64,000 bases of DNA from Vagococcus penaei (GTDB lineage Bacteria > Bacillota > Bacilli > Lactobacillales > Vagococcaceae): positions 1,662,001 through 1,726,000 of the forward strand of contig NZ_CP019609.1 in NCBI RefSeq assembly GCF_001998885.1. The letters run 5' to 3'. The notes under the pieces were generated by a model, which made no database searches, was not told where the DNA came from, and saw only the letters and a list, made by a program, of their open reading frames with translations. Shown here piece by piece: positions 52,987 through 63,042 of this stretch (positions are counted from its first letter, which is position 1; every line of letters begins with the position of its first letter). Made by a program: the position numbers and the translations under genes.

Positions 52987-53994
52987 ATGGCAACTATTAA
53001 AGATATTGCAGAACGTGCAAGTGTCTCGCCTGCCACAGTCTCACGAGTTTTAAATTATGATCAAGAATTATCAGTTTCGGATGCCACCAAAAAACGTATT
53101 TTTGAAGCGGCTGAAGAACTTAGTTATACCAAGCATCTTAAAAAAATACCGCAACCCATTGGCCGAATTGGTTTATTACAATGGTATGATGAAACAGAGG
53201 AATTGGATGATTTGTATTATCTGTCGATTCGTTTAGGTATTGAAAAAAAGGCTGAAGAATTAAATTATGCTATTGAAAAACTTACCTGGTCGGATACAAA
53301 AATTAACGAAACAGATTTAGATGGCATGTTAGTTTTGGGAAAAGTCAGTTTAGCAGAGATTGAGCGCTTGCGTCAAGAACACCAAAATATCGTCTTTATT
53401 GATTATGATGCTCTACAGTTTGGTTTTACTAGTATTGTTGTTGATTATGAGCAAAGTGTACGATTGGCAGTGAATCACTTGTTAGGAAGTGGCATTGATG
53501 AGATAGGTATTATCTCAGGGCTGGAGTCCACAAAATGGGAAAAAGAATCTTTGGAAGATCAACGTCGATTATTTTTTGAAAGAATATTAACTAATCTGGA
53601 TTTGCTGCAGTCAGAGCATCTGTATGCAACGGACTTTTCGGTTGCCGGAGGATATGAGTTAATGAATCAATTATTAACTACGAAGCGACCGTTACCTAAG
53701 AGCTTTTTCTGTTCAAGTGATGCGATTGCTATTGGAGTACTACGTGCTTTGACAGAGCATGGGGTGAAAGTCCCTGAAGATATCAGTCTCATTGGTTTTA
53801 ACGATATTAGTGTGGCTAAATATGTGACACCAGCATTAACAACAGTGAAAGTTTATACAGAATGGATGGGAGAGTTAGCAGTGAAAACATTGATTGAAGC
53901 AGCCGCTTGCCCACCACCAACACCTAATAAGGTAACAGTGGCTTCTCAGTTAATTGTGCGAGATAGTACACGAAGTTCATTCTTAAATAATTAG
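52987..53994 (+). CDS. galR: LacI family galactose regulator GalR
   Basis: The 335-residue LacI/GalR repressor has helix-turn-helix TIKDIAERASVSPATVSRVL and a ligand domain (SDAIAIGVLRALTEHGVKVP, DISLIGFNDISVAKY). It sits inside the gal operon and is the probable binder of the three ATTTASTAAAT sites upstream of galK, an autoregulated circuit. AGGAAGGGGAG precedes the ATG. Confidence 0.93.
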   Translation: MATIKDIAERASVSPATVSRVLNYDQELSVSDATKKRIFEAAEELSYTKHLKKIPQPIGRIGLLQWYDETEELDDLYYLSIRLGIEKKAEELNYAIEKLTWSDTKINETDLDGMLVLGKVSLAEIERLRQEHQNIVFIDYDALQFGFTSIVVDYEQSVRLAVNHLLGSGIDEIGIISGLESTKWEKESLEDQRRLFFERILTNLDLLQSEHLYATDFSVAGGYELMNQLLTTKRPLPKSFFCSSDAIAIGVLRALTEHGVKVPEDISLIGFNDISVAKYVTPALTTVKVYTEWMGELAVKTLIEAAACPPPTPNKVTVASQLIVRDSTRSSFLNN

Positions 53995-54014
53995 GTAGAA
54001 GGAGCGAGTGACTT

Positions 54015-55055
54015 ATGTTAACAGAAAGTTTTGGTCAAACATCACAAGGTGAGTCAGTATCATTATACTGGTTAGAAAACGACATACTTAGAGTTGCGCT
54101 CACAGATTTAGGAGCATCTCTCGTTAAAGTATTAGTTAAAACACCACAAAATCAAGAAATTGATGTTGTCTTAGGGTATGATACGGCGACTGAATACGAA
54201 CTGGAAAATGATATATTTATAGGAAGTGTGGTCGGTCGTCATGCGAATCGTATCGCGCAAGCACGTTTTGAGTTAGATGGACAAATCTATCAGTTAAAGG
54301 CTAATCAAGAAACGAACAATTTGCATAGTGGTCCAGATTTTTATCGAACTAGACGTTGGCATGTTGTTGACGGAAATGAGACAGAAGTGACTTTTGAATT
54401 GGTTAGTCCGGATCAAGATCAAGGGTTTCCAGGAGAGTTGACAATGCGAGTGACCTATCGCTTGATTGAAGGAGTACTGAGCGTATCGTTTACTGGGTTG
54501 TCGACAGCAAACACTATTTTTAATCCAACGCACCATAGCTATTTTAACTTAAATGGACATGATTCTGGTACGGTTTTAGGGCATTATGTTAAGTTAAATG
54601 CCCAAGCTTATACACCAGTACACGATAACTTAGCGATACCAACAGGCGAAATAAAATCAGTGATAGGAACTCCATTTGATTTTACGCATGGCAAAACACT
54701 TGGAAAAGATATTGATTCTGATGATGTCCAATTAGAGTATGCTAAAGGTTATGATCATAATTTTGTTTTAGGCAATCGAGTTGGCGAGCTAACTACTGTG
54801 GGCACAGTGACGGGTGAGCAGACGAGGATTCAGTTAACGGTCAAAACAACTTTACCTGGTTGTCATTTATATACAGGGAATTTTATTAGTGAGCGTACTG
54901 GCAAAGGGGGGGCAATTTACCGAGAACGGACAGGTGTTTGTTTAGAAACGCAATTTTTCCCAAATGCGATTAACACACCAGGTTTTACGGCACCGATTTT
55001 ATTAGCTAAGCAACCTGTAATTTATGAAACTGAATTTTGTTTCACAACTCATTAA
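54015..55055 (+). CDS. galM: Aldose 1-epimerase (galactose mutarotase)
   Basis: The 346-residue mutarotase has GRHANRIAQARFELDG, NNLHSGPDFYR, the catalytic His region NPTHHSYFNLNGH and Glu near the C-terminus (GVCLETQFFPNAIN). It supplies the alpha-galactose used by galactokinase. It is the last gene of the gal operon, 20 bases after galR, and is followed by a strong terminator. Confidence 0.95.
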   Translation: MLTESFGQTSQGESVSLYWLENDILRVALTDLGASLVKVLVKTPQNQEIDVVLGYDTATEYELENDIFIGSVVGRHANRIAQARFELDGQIYQLKANQETNNLHSGPDFYRTRRWHVVDGNETEVTFELVSPDQDQGFPGELTMRVTYRLIEGVLSVSFTGLSTANTIFNPTHHSYFNLNGHDSGTVLGHYVKLNAQAYTPVHDNLAIPTGEIKSVIGTPFDFTHGKTLGKDIDSDDVQLEYAKGYDHNFVLGNRVGELTTVGTVTGEQTRIQLTVKTTLPGCHLYTGNFISERTGKGGAIYRERTGVCLETQFFPNAINTPGFTAPILLAKQPVIYETEFCFTTH

Positions 55056-55066
55056 ATAAGTTGATA

Positions 55067-55111
55067 AAAAACGCGTGTGAGTCAATTCTATCTGACTCGC
55101 ACGCGTTTTTA
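55067..55111. terminator. Bidirectional terminator after galM
   Basis: AAAAACGCGTGTGAGTCA pairs with TGACTCGCACGCGTTTTT (one G-T pair), with A-rich and T-rich flanks. It serves the gal operon and the convergent aminotransferase gene. Confidence 0.92.
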
Positions 55112-55125
55112 GTTAGTTAATAATA

Positions 55126-56274
55126 TTAAAAAGTTAGTAAGTTAATTCGCTTAAAAGCTTCAGCTAAAACATCTAAACTTTGGGTTGCAGCTAAACGAAC
55201 ATAGTTATCACCACTATCACCGAAAGCTTTGCCTGGAATAACTAAGACTTTTTGTTGTTTAAGTAAAGTCATGGCAAATTCCACGGAAGAAAGCCCTGTT
55301 TTTGAGATGTTAATAAACGCATACATACTACCTTTGACCGGATGAATACTTAGAAATGGGCAAGCTACGACTTGTTGCTCTACAAAATCTAAACGCTCCT
55401 TAAAGACATCGGTAATTTCTGGTGTTAATGTATCGTAATGTGTTAGTGCATAAATTCCTGCTCGTTGTGAAGGCGTAGGTGCTGAAAATGTCACGTCTTC
55501 ATTTAATAAACGGCAAGCTGCATTAATATAGTCTGGGGCAATCATGTACCCAATTCGCCAGCCTGTCATCGCAAAGGCTTTTGAAAAACTACTAAACGTA
55601 ATCGTATGCTCAGGAGCAAAAGTGGCTATCGGAACAAAGTCTTCATAAAAACTAAACGCTTCGTAAACTTCGTCAGATAAAATATAAAAATCGTGCTCAA
55701 TTGCTAATTGAGCAATTGCTTGGAGAGTTTCTTTTGAAAAGACAGCACCTGTAGGATTATTAGGTGAATTAATAATTAAGGCTTTTGTTTTTGGTGTGAT
55801 GGCTTGTTTTAAAATATCAATATTAATTTGGAAACCGTCTTCTTCAAATGTTGGAATAATGACAGGCGTTCCACCAGCTTCAATCACTTGATTTTTGTAA
55901 GGTGAAAAGAATGGTTCGTGAATAATTACCTCATCGCCAGCATCTAATAGCACCTGCATGGTTAAATACATTCCTTGCAATGCTCCAACAGTTGCTCGAA
56001 CTTGATTTGGTTGAAAAGTGAGTTGGTAGTGGCGTTGATAAAAGTCTAAAACGCCTTGAATAAAATCAGCACTACCATCTGATGCAGTGTAGTGAGTATG
56101 ACCAGCTTTAACATCTTTAAATGCGGCATCAATAATAGCATCCGGTGTTTTTAAGTCAGGATCGCCAATTGATAGATTTAATAATTGGTCCATCTGGCTG
56201 GCTATTCCAACAAATTCCATTAATAAATTATCATCCGGTTGTTGATAAAAGGTTGCTAAGTAAGATTTATCCAT
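55126..56274 (-). CDS. Pyridoxal phosphate-dependent aminotransferase (class I/II)
   Basis: The 382-residue fold-type I aminotransferase has the PLP-lysine region SFSKAFAMTGWRIGYM, NSPNNPTGAVFSKE and the C-terminal Arg in NYVRLAAT. It is close to AspC/PatA-type enzymes. The exact amino acid is not determined. A frame opens at 56310, but GGAGGG seven to eight bases before the ATG at 56274 sets the start. It lies 60 bases behind the amino acid ABC transporter genes, so transport and transamination may be linked. Confidence 0.88.
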   Translation of the reverse strand: MDKSYLATFYQQPDDNLLMEFVGIASQMDQLLNLSIGDPDLKTPDAIIDAAFKDVKAGHTHYTASDGSADFIQGVLDFYQRHYQLTFQPNQVRATVGALQGMYLTMQVLLDAGDEVIIHEPFFSPYKNQVIEAGGTPVIIPTFEEDGFQINIDILKQAITPKTKALIINSPNNPTGAVFSKETLQAIAQLAIEHDFYILSDEVYEAFSFYEDFVPIATFAPEHTITFSSFSKAFAMTGWRIGYMIAPDYINAACRLLNEDVTFSAPTPSQRAGIYALTHYDTLTPEITDVFKERLDFVEQQVVACPFLSIHPVKGSMYAFINISKTGLSSVEFAMTLLKQQKVLVIPGKAFGDSGDNYVRLAATQSLDVLAEAFKRINLLTF

Positions 56275-56334
56275 AAACGTGTACCCTCCATTTTTTAATA
56301 AAAAGAACAAAGAAATTCATCTTTGTTCTAAAGT

Positions 56335-57057
56335 TTATAATACTTTTTTCAAAAAGTCTTGTGTTCGAGCATTTTTAGGGTGATTAAATATTATTTCGGG
56401 TGTTCCTTCTTCTTGAATAATACCATCGGCCATAAATATGACACGATCTGCTACTTCACGGGCGAAGCCCATTTCATGTGTTACCACGACCATTGTCATG
56501 CCTTCCGTGGCCAAATCATTCATAACGGTTAAAACTTCACCAACCATCTCAGGATCAAGAGCCGACGTTGGTTCATCAAACAGCATAACATCTGGTTGCA
56601 TAGCTAAGGCACGAGCAATTGCTACACGCTGTTGTTGACCACCAGATAATTTTGCTGGATAGCTATCCGCTTTATCTTCTAAGTCAACTTTTTTTAATAA
56701 AGCCATAGCTAGTTCATTAGCATCGGATTCTGTCATTTTTTTGACTTTGATGGGACTAATAGTTAAATTTTCTAGGACAGTTTTGTGGGGAAAAAGATTG
56801 AAACTCTGAAAAACCATGCCCATTTTTTCGCGCAATTGATTAATATCAACACTAGGATCTAAAATATTTGTTCCTTCAAAGTCGATTTGACCAGAAGTAG
56901 GCGTTTCTAACAAATTAAGGCAACGTAAGAAAGTACTTTTTCCACTTCCTGAAGGTCCGATAACGACGACAACTTCGCCTTTTTTTACATTGGCATCAAT
57001 ACCTTTTAAAACCTCGTTTTTTCCAAATTTTTTCTTCAAATTAGTAATTTTAATCAT
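56335..57057 (-). CDS. glnQ: Polar amino acid (glutamine-type) ABC transporter ATP-binding protein
   Basis: The 240-residue GlnQ-type ATPase has Walker [10 protein letters not shown], signature [15 protein letters not shown] and Walker [20 protein letters not shown]. It powers the fused receptor-permease encoded just upstream, overlapping it by eight bases. AAAGGAGAA lies upstream of the ATG at 57057. Substrate class is inferred from the family. Confidence 0.92.
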   Translation of the reverse strand: MIKITNLKKKFGKNEVLKGIDANVKKGEVVVVIGPSGSGKSTFLRCLNLLETPTSGQIDFEGTNILDPSVDINQLREKMGMVFQSFNLFPHKTVLENLTISPIKVKKMTESDANELAMALLKKVDLEDKADSYPAKLSGGQQQRVAIARALAMQPDVMLFDEPTSALDPEMVGEVLTVMNDLATEGMTMVVVTHEMGFAREVADRVIFMADGIIQEEGTPEIIFNHPKNARTQDFLKKVL

Positions 57058-58510
57058 GAGCACCCATTCTCCTTTCAGCAACACCTAATAGACGCGATAG
57101 CGTGAAGGTTAAAATAAAGTAAATAATTGAAGCTAAGACAATTGGTAGGAACGGCTTAAAACTAGCTCCTTGAACAACACCGGCTTGGAACATCAATTCG
57201 GATACCCCGATAACAGAAACAACCGATGATTCTTTTATAACGGTAACAAACTCATTACCAAGAGCAGGTAAAATATTTTTCACGGCTTGTGGCATAATAA
57301 TATAGCGCATTGTTTCAATATGATTCATTCCTAATGAACGAGCAGCTTCTGTTTGCCCTTTGTCTACAGCGTTTAGACCCGCACGAATAATTTCAGCAAC
57401 ATAAGCACCACTATTTAAAGCCAGTGATAAACAACCAGCGGCCAAGGCACTCATATTAAAACCGATTGCTCCAAAACCGAAGAATACTAAGAAAATTTGG
57501 ACAAGTAAAGGCGTGCCTTTAACATACTCAATATAGACAACAGCGATACCTTTAAATAATTTATTTTTTGATAGCTTCATTAAAGCCAATAGAGTGCCTA
57601 AGATTGCACCGAATAAAACGCCGATGAATGCTAGAAATAAGGTATATCCAGCTCCTTTTAAATAGAAAGTGCCATATTTTTGAAAGAACGATTGGTCGCC
57701 TACCATCAATTTGGCAGCCTCTTTTTTGTAGACATCGACCAATTGCTTGTCGTTTATGGTGGCAATAGATTGGTTAACAGCAGCTAATAAACCAGGAGCG
57801 TTTTTAGGTAAAGCAATGGCATTTTGTTTAGGACGTTCATCAAGTGAGACACCATCAGCAAAAGCTAAGCGTTCATTTTGTAATATATAGGCTTCAGCAA
57901 CAGGACCTTCAACGACTGCGCCATCAATTTTTTTATTTTGCAATTGTAACATGATATCTGGTAATTTTTGCAGCGAGACAGTTTTGGCATGCAAGACATC
58001 ATTTGATAATTCTTCTTGAATGGACTGTTTCTGTGCACCAACTTTGACACCATTAAAGTCATCTGCAGATTGAAATTTTTTTAAGTCATCTTTTCGAATT
58101 ACAACTTTTTGTTCAGATGTCATATAGGAGTCAGAAAAGTCCACTTCTTGTAGTCTTTCTGGGGTTGGAGTCATACCAGAAATAACTAAGTCAACTTTAC
58201 CGGTTTTTAAGGCACCTAGCAGGGCATCAAAACCATATTCTTCAATTTTGAGTTTAACGCCCATATCATCAGCAATTTTTTGAGCGATATCGACATCGAT
58301 TCCGACAATTTTATCTTTGCCATCAATTGTTGTGTGAAATTCGTAAGGAGCATAATCGGCGGATAAACCAACTGTTAATGTTCCTTTTTCTTTAATTTTA
58401 TCAAGCACTGGATCTTTTTCATCAGCTAGTGCAGGACCACTGAAAAAAACATTGAAAATGAGTACAAAGAAAAGCAAAATAATAGAAAATTTTTTGGTTT
58501 GTTTTTTCAT
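57050..58510 (-). CDS. Amino acid ABC transporter, fused substrate-binding protein and permease
   Basis: The 486-residue fusion has a signal peptide (to about residue 29). A bacterial extracellular solute-binding protein family 3 domain follows ([37 protein letters not shown]). The C-terminal HisM/GlnP-type permease domain (from about residue 280) has five hydrophobic segments and the EAA loop [19 protein letters not shown]. The layout is that of lactococcal GlnP, with a single receptor domain. Likely substrates are glutamine, glutamate or arginine. The upstream gap has a 10-2-10 palindrome resembling arginine-box elements. Confidence 0.92.
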   Translation of the reverse strand: MKKQTKKFSIILLFFVLIFNVFFSGPALADEKDPVLDKIKEKGTLTVGLSADYAPYEFHTTIDGKDKIVGIDVDIAQKIADDMGVKLKIEEYGFDALLGALKTGKVDLVISGMTPTPERLQEVDFSDSYMTSEQKVVIRKDDLKKFQSADDFNGVKVGAQKQSIQEELSNDVLHAKTVSLQKLPDIMLQLQNKKIDGAVVEGPVAEAYILQNERLAFADGVSLDERPKQNAIALPKNAPGLLAAVNQSIATINDKQLVDVYKKEAAKLMVGDQSFFQKYGTFYLKGAGYTLFLAFIGVLFGAILGTLLALMKLSKNKLFKGIAVVYIEYVKGTPLLVQIFLVFFGFGAIGFNMSALAAGCLSLALNSGAYVAEIIRAGLNAVDKGQTEAARSLGMNHIETMRYIIMPQAVKNILPALGNEFVTVIKESSVVSVIGVSELMFQAGVVQGASFKPFLPIVLASIIYFILTFTLSRLLGVAERRMGAHD

Positions 58511-58598
58511 AATAAGTGACTCCTATTTATTTATTTCTTAGTAGTATAACTTAGTACGTATTAATATGCAAATATATTTTAAAAATATACAAAAATAT

Positions 58599-58620
58599 TG
58601 AATAAAATGAATTTTATTCA
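58599..58620. promoter_or_regulatory. Palindrome in the divergent gap, possible ARG-box-like operator
   Basis: TGAATAAAAT (58599-58608) and ATTTTATTCA (58611-58620) form a perfect 10-2-10 palindrome. It lies between the amino acid transporter (-) and the MacB-type ABC genes (+). TGAAT/ATTCA half sites recall arginine repressor boxes, but the spacing is not the standard one. Confidence 0.4.
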
Positions 58621-58723
58621 TACTTTATGTATAAAATAAAATACTACTTAAGTATGATAACAATTAGTTCAAGACTATGTAATAATAATCTTATCAAGTT
58701 ATTATGAAAGGTAGGGTAATATT

Positions 58724-59404
58724 ATGTCGGTAGTTGAAGTAAATAATTTGAAAAAAACATACGGTTCTGGTGAAACAAAATTTGATGCCTTAAAAGGCAT
58801 TGATTTAGTTGTTAATAAAGGTGAATCGGTTGCAATTATTGGGAAAAGTGGCTCCGGGAAATCTACATTAATGCATATTTTAGCATTATTGGATAAACCA
58901 ACCAGTGGCACTATACGTATTTTGGATAAGGACGTTGAAAATGTTTCAAAAAAAGAATTGAATCATATTCGTAATGATACATTTGGTTTTGTGTTTCAAC
59001 AATTTTTCATGAATCCGCAAGATACAGTCTTAGAAAATGTGGTACTGCCGCTTAAAATTGCTGGTATGTCACGTAAAGAACGGACAGAAAAAGGTTTAGC
59101 TGCTTTGGCGGCTGTTGAATTAGAGAGTAAAGCCAAAAATAAAGCGAATGACTTGTCAGGTGGACAAAAACAGCGGGTCTGTATTGCCCGAGCATTAGTT
59201 AATAATCCAAGTATCATTTTTGCAGATGAGCCAACTGGTAACTTAGATACTACGACAGGTGAGAAAATCGAGCAATTATTATTTTCATTAAAAGAAGAAC
59301 AAGGTATTACATTGATTATTGTGACGCATGATCCGGATTTAGCCGCACGTTGTGATCGACAAGTTCAAATTAGTGATGGTTTAGTTGTAGGGGAGGGATT
59401 ATAA
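58724..59404 (+). CDS. ABC transporter ATP-binding protein (MacB/LolD type)
   Basis: The 226-residue ATPase has Walker A GKSGSGKST, signature LSGGQKQRVCIARAL and Walker B IIFADEPTGNLDTTTGEK, the MacB/LolD/FtsE subgroup pattern. It pairs with the permease that starts at its stop codon. Such pairs export peptides or antibiotics or sense them. The substrate is unknown, and no two-component system is adjacent. GGTAGGG precedes the ATG. Confidence 0.9.
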   Translation: MSVVEVNNLKKTYGSGETKFDALKGIDLVVNKGESVAIIGKSGSGKSTLMHILALLDKPTSGTIRILDKDVENVSKKELNHIRNDTFGFVFQQFFMNPQDTVLENVVLPLKIAGMSRKERTEKGLAALAAVELESKAKNKANDLSGGQKQRVCIARALVNNPSIIFADEPTGNLDTTTGEKIEQLLFSLKEEQGITLIIVTHDPDLAARCDRQVQISDGLVVGEGL

Positions 59405-60687
59405 TGAAAATTTGGGATATTTTTCGGTCAGCAAGTGCAAATTTATTACGAAATAAGAGTCGGACAATCTTAACGATTATTGCTATTTTTATTGGAGCAT
59501 TTACTATTTCCCTCACTGTTGGAATTAACATTGGTGTCAATGATTATGTTGACAAACAGTTAAATAGCTTAGGTGATGCGAATCAAATGTTTATTACACC
59601 CAAACGAGAAATGACAGGTTTTCCTGGTGCTGAAAGTGAAGGTCCACAAGTCTATCAAGAGGGTGCCAAATCAAATGATGAACAAAATTATTTGAGTAAG
59701 GATGATTTGAAAAAACTGAAAGACACTAAAGGATTAACGAAAGTAAAAGCTTTTGAAACTTATACGACAGAATTTATTCAAAGTCAGGATTCTAAAAAAT
59801 ATGTCATTCAAGCTCAACCAGATACTGGTGTGAAACTGGAACTTTCTGCAGGGAAACAAGTTGACAATGATACAGACAGCTACGAGATGGATTTAGCACC
59901 TGAGTTTGTTAAAGCATTAGGTTTTAAAAATGCAAAAGCCGCTGTTGGAAAAGAAATCACGTTAGGTGTTGCTCAAATGGCATCTGGTAAACAAGAGCTA
60001 GTGAAAGTAAAAGTTGTCGGTGTTAGAGAAGATAGCATCATTCAAGGTGGAACTAGTTTAACGAACCAATCCTTATCAAAAAAATTAACTGCGATTAATC
60101 AAGAAGGTCTACCAGATAGTATGAAGAATAAAGTCCCAATGGCGACAGCTTTAGTCGATTCTTCTTATACAGCAAAAGAAGTTACAGATTTAAAAAATCG
60201 TTTATCTGATGCTGGTTTTGAGGCGCAAACGATTGAAGATAGTATCGGAACAGTCAAGAGTGTTATTAACGGTATTACAGGTGTTCTAACAATGTTTGGT
60301 GGGATTGCGTTATTAGCCGCTAGCTTTGGTATCATTAACACGTTGTATATGTCCGTTCAAGAGCGAACTCGTGAAATTGGTTTAATGAAAGCGATGGGGA
60401 TGAGTGGTGGTAAAATTTTCACTCTCTTTAGTGTTGAAGCTTTATTAATCGGTTTTTGGGGTTCAGTGATTGGTGTTCTAGGAGCAATGGGTGCGGGACA
60501 ATTAATTAATAATTTTGCAGCTGATAGTTTCTTGAAGAATTTAGATGGATTAACTTTAATTGAATTTAGTGTGCAACCTGTGATTATGATTATTCTACTA
60601 ATTATGTTAATTGCATTCTTAGCAGGAACTTTCCCAGCAAAACGTGCAGCTAAATTAGATCCAATTACCGCTTTACGTTATGAATAG
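59404..60687 (+). CDS. ABC transporter permease (MacB/FtsX family)
   Basis: The 427-residue permease has one N-terminal transmembrane helix (ILTIIAIFIGAFTISLTVG), a large extracellular MacB-like domain (residues 45-290), and three C-terminal helices with the FtsX segment REIGLMKAMGMSGGKIF. This topology marks mechanotransmission-type ABC systems rather than classical pumps. Its start overlaps the ATPase stop by one base. It ends in a terminator. Confidence 0.9.
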   Translation: MKIWDIFRSASANLLRNKSRTILTIIAIFIGAFTISLTVGINIGVNDYVDKQLNSLGDANQMFITPKREMTGFPGAESEGPQVYQEGAKSNDEQNYLSKDDLKKLKDTKGLTKVKAFETYTTEFIQSQDSKKYVIQAQPDTGVKLELSAGKQVDNDTDSYEMDLAPEFVKALGFKNAKAAVGKEITLGVAQMASGKQELVKVKVVGVREDSIIQGGTSLTNQSLSKKLTAINQEGLPDSMKNKVPMATALVDSSYTAKEVTDLKNRLSDAGFEAQTIEDSIGTVKSVINGITGVLTMFGGIALLAASFGIINTLYMSVQERTREIGLMKAMGMSGGKIFTLFSVEALLIGFWGSVIGVLGAMGAGQLINNFAADSFLKNLDGLTLIEFSVQPVIMIILLIMLIAFLAGTFPAKRAAKLDPITALRYE

Positions 60688-60703
60688 TTAAGTGAATTAT
60701 ATG

Positions 60704-60750
60704 GAAAGTGGTCATCAAACGTTAAGTGTTTGGTGACCGCTTTTTATTTT
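60704..60750 (+). terminator. Rho-independent terminator
   Basis: AAAGTGGTCATCAAAC pairs with GTTTGGTGACCGCTTT around a short loop (minor mismatches), followed by T5ATTTTT. Confidence 0.85.
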
Positions 60751-60788
60751 TACTATATAATAAGATAAAAATGAAAGAAGGTTGTCCT

Positions 60789-62021
60789 ATGCCAAAAACT
60801 AAATTACTCGACCGTTTTCTAACCTATATCAAAGTGAATACACGTTCAGATGCTAGTCGTTCCAGCATTCCCACAACACCTGGTCAAACTGAGCTATTGT
60901 TAATGTTAAAGGATGAGCTAGAAAGTATTGGGTTAGATCAAGTTTGTTATAATCCCAAAAATGCATTTTTAACCGGTATTTTACCCAAAAATTGTGAGCA
61001 AGATGTGTCAGCAATAGGATTTATAGCGCACGTAGACACTGCTGATTTTCCAGCTGAGACGATTGACCCACAAGTTATTGAGAACTATCAGGGGACTGAT
61101 GTGCTCCTCAATGAAGAACAAGGAATTGTGATGAGTACAGCAGAATTTCCTAATTTGCTCGATTATATTGGTCAAACCTTAATTACAACGGATGGAACGA
61201 CACTATTAGGTGCAGATGATAAAGCAGGTATTGTTGAAATTTTAGGTATGCTCGATTATTTTATTGCTCACCCAGAGTGCCCTCATGGCGATATTTTAGT
61301 TGCATTTGGTCCAGATGAAGAAATAGGTCAAGGTGCTGATCATTTTGATGTGGCGAATTTTCCGGCTGACTTTGCTTATACAGTTGACAGTGGGCGAATT
61401 GGTCACTTGGAATACGAAACCTTTAATGCCGCTCAGGCTGTGATTAAAATTGATGGAACAAGTGTTCATCCTGGAACGGCTTACGGTATGATGGTGAATG
61501 CGCTCAAAGTAAGTTATGAGATTGATCGACATTTACCACAACTTGATGTACCTGAAAAAACCCGTGGCTATGAAGGGTTTTATTTATTACATAATTTAAC
61601 TGGAACGATTGATTATGCAGAAATGACGTATATTATTCGCGATCATAACACCATACTATTTAACCACCGTAAGAACGAGTTGTCACGAATTGTGTCACAA
61701 TTAAACGCCCAATTTGATCGTCCGCGAATCACTCTTGAGATGAAGGACCAATACTACAACATGCGTGAAGTTATTGAGCAAAATATGCGGTGTGTCGATC
61801 TGGCGTTAGATACGATGAAAAAAAATGGCATTGAGCCAATTGTCACTCCATTTAGGGGTGGTACGGATGGGTCGAAAATTTCATTGATGGGTTTACCAAC
61901 ACCTAATATTTTTACAGGCGGTGAAAATTTCCATGGTCAATACGAATTTATTACGTTGGAAGCTATGGAAACAGCAATGAATATATTGATCGAAATTGTC
62001 AAAGAGAATGTTGTTTGTTAA
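60789..62021 (+). CDS. pepT: Peptidase T (tripeptide aminopeptidase)
   Basis: The 410-residue M20 zinc aminopeptidase releases N-terminal residues from tripeptides in the cytosol. Metal and catalytic motifs are GFIAHVDTADF, LLGADDKAGIVEI and FGPDEEIGQGADHF; the C-terminal GENFHGQYEF is also family-typical. The frame is open from 60726, but AAGAAGG sets the ATG at 60789 (PKTKLLDRFLTYIK). It follows the ABC pair after a terminator and so is a separate unit. Confidence 0.96.
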   Translation: MPKTKLLDRFLTYIKVNTRSDASRSSIPTTPGQTELLLMLKDELESIGLDQVCYNPKNAFLTGILPKNCEQDVSAIGFIAHVDTADFPAETIDPQVIENYQGTDVLLNEEQGIVMSTAEFPNLLDYIGQTLITTDGTTLLGADDKAGIVEILGMLDYFIAHPECPHGDILVAFGPDEEIGQGADHFDVANFPADFAYTVDSGRIGHLEYETFNAAQAVIKIDGTSVHPGTAYGMMVNALKVSYEIDRHLPQLDVPEKTRGYEGFYLLHNLTGTIDYAEMTYIIRDHNTILFNHRKNELSRIVSQLNAQFDRPRITLEMKDQYYNMREVIEQNMRCVDLALDTMKKNGIEPIVTPFRGGTDGSKISLMGLPTPNIFTGGENFHGQYEFITLEAMETAMNILIEIVKENVVC

Positions 62022-62090
62022 TTTTTATTGAACGAATACTATTCAAAAGGTATACTTATCTCATAGAGTTTATGAAGGAGAGTGTGTCAA

Positions 62091-62870
62091 ATGATGGATA
62101 TTCGAAATAAACGTGTTGTCATTACTGGAGCAGGTTCTGGTATTGGTCGAGCAACAGCTTTGAAGTTTGCTGAATTGGGTGCTGTCGTCGGCTTGATTGA
62201 TATTAATGAACAGGGCCTTGACGATATTGTGAAAGAAATCTACCGCCATAATGGTGAAGCATATTATGAAGTTGTTGATGTGATGGACGAGGAACGCCTC
62301 ATGGAAGGTATTGCTCAACTAGCTAATCAACTTGGTGGCTTAGATGGCTTAGTCTGTAATGCTGGTATTAATGGGACTTGGGCACCAATAGAAACTTTAA
62401 AAATCGAAGACTGGCACCGAACAATCGATACAAATTTAACGAGTACATTTGTATCATTAAAAGCCGCCATCCCCTTAATGAAAGATGATGGGGGAAGTAT
62501 TGTCATTACTAGTTCAATTAATGGTAATCGAATTTATAATAATTTTGGTGCTAGTGCTTATAGTACGTCTAAAGCCGGACAAGTATCGTTGATGAAAATG
62601 GCCGCTTTAGAATTGGCACGATGTAATATTAGAGTTAATGCTGTGTGTCCAGGTGCGATTGAGACACCGATTAATAGTAAAACAATTATTGAGAAAGAAA
62701 CTGAAGAAGTTCAAATTAAAGTGGAGTTTCCAGAAGGTGACCGCCCGTTAAAAGCGGACACAGGACAACCAGAACAGGTAGCAAATGTCATTGCTTTTTT
62801 AATTTCTTCACAATCAGGTAATGTTTCAGGTACTGAAGTCTATGTTGATGGTGCAGAATCGTTATTATAA
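62091..62870 (+). CDS. Short-chain dehydrogenase/reductase (SDR) family oxidoreductase
   Basis: The 259-residue classical SDR has NAD(P)-binding TGAGSGIGRATAL, with Asp after the second strand (GLIDIN) suggesting NAD preference. It also has NAGING, the catalytic Ser in ITSSINGN and YSTSK. The C-terminal SGNVSGTEVYVDGAESL is typical. The substrate is unknown. AAGGAG is ten bases before the ATG at 62091; a second ATG follows directly at 62094. A terminator follows. Confidence 0.9.
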   Translation: MMDIRNKRVVITGAGSGIGRATALKFAELGAVVGLIDINEQGLDDIVKEIYRHNGEAYYEVVDVMDEERLMEGIAQLANQLGGLDGLVCNAGINGTWAPIETLKIEDWHRTIDTNLTSTFVSLKAAIPLMKDDGGSIVITSSINGNRIYNNFGASAYSTSKAGQVSLMKMAALELARCNIRVNAVCPGAIETPINSKTIIEKETEEVQIKVEFPEGDRPLKADTGQPEQVANVIAFLISSQSGNVSGTEVYVDGAESLL

Positions 62871-62888
62871 CAATTTTTTAATTAATTT

Positions 62889-62923
62889 AACTACTAGATG
62901 CTATTATTCTAGTAGTTTTTTTT
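62889..62923 (+). terminator. Rho-independent terminator after the SDR gene
   Basis: AACTACTAGA (62889-62898) pairs with TCTAGTAGTT (62909-62918), followed by T residues. Confidence 0.9.
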
Positions 62924-63042
62924 GTTTTAAAAAACGCATGAGAATTTGTGAAAAAATTATAAAAATGATTGAGTTTTTTTATAATATAAGCTACAATTTA
63001 ACTATATTGTTACGTAATTAACAAAGGTAAAGGAGCAGACTT

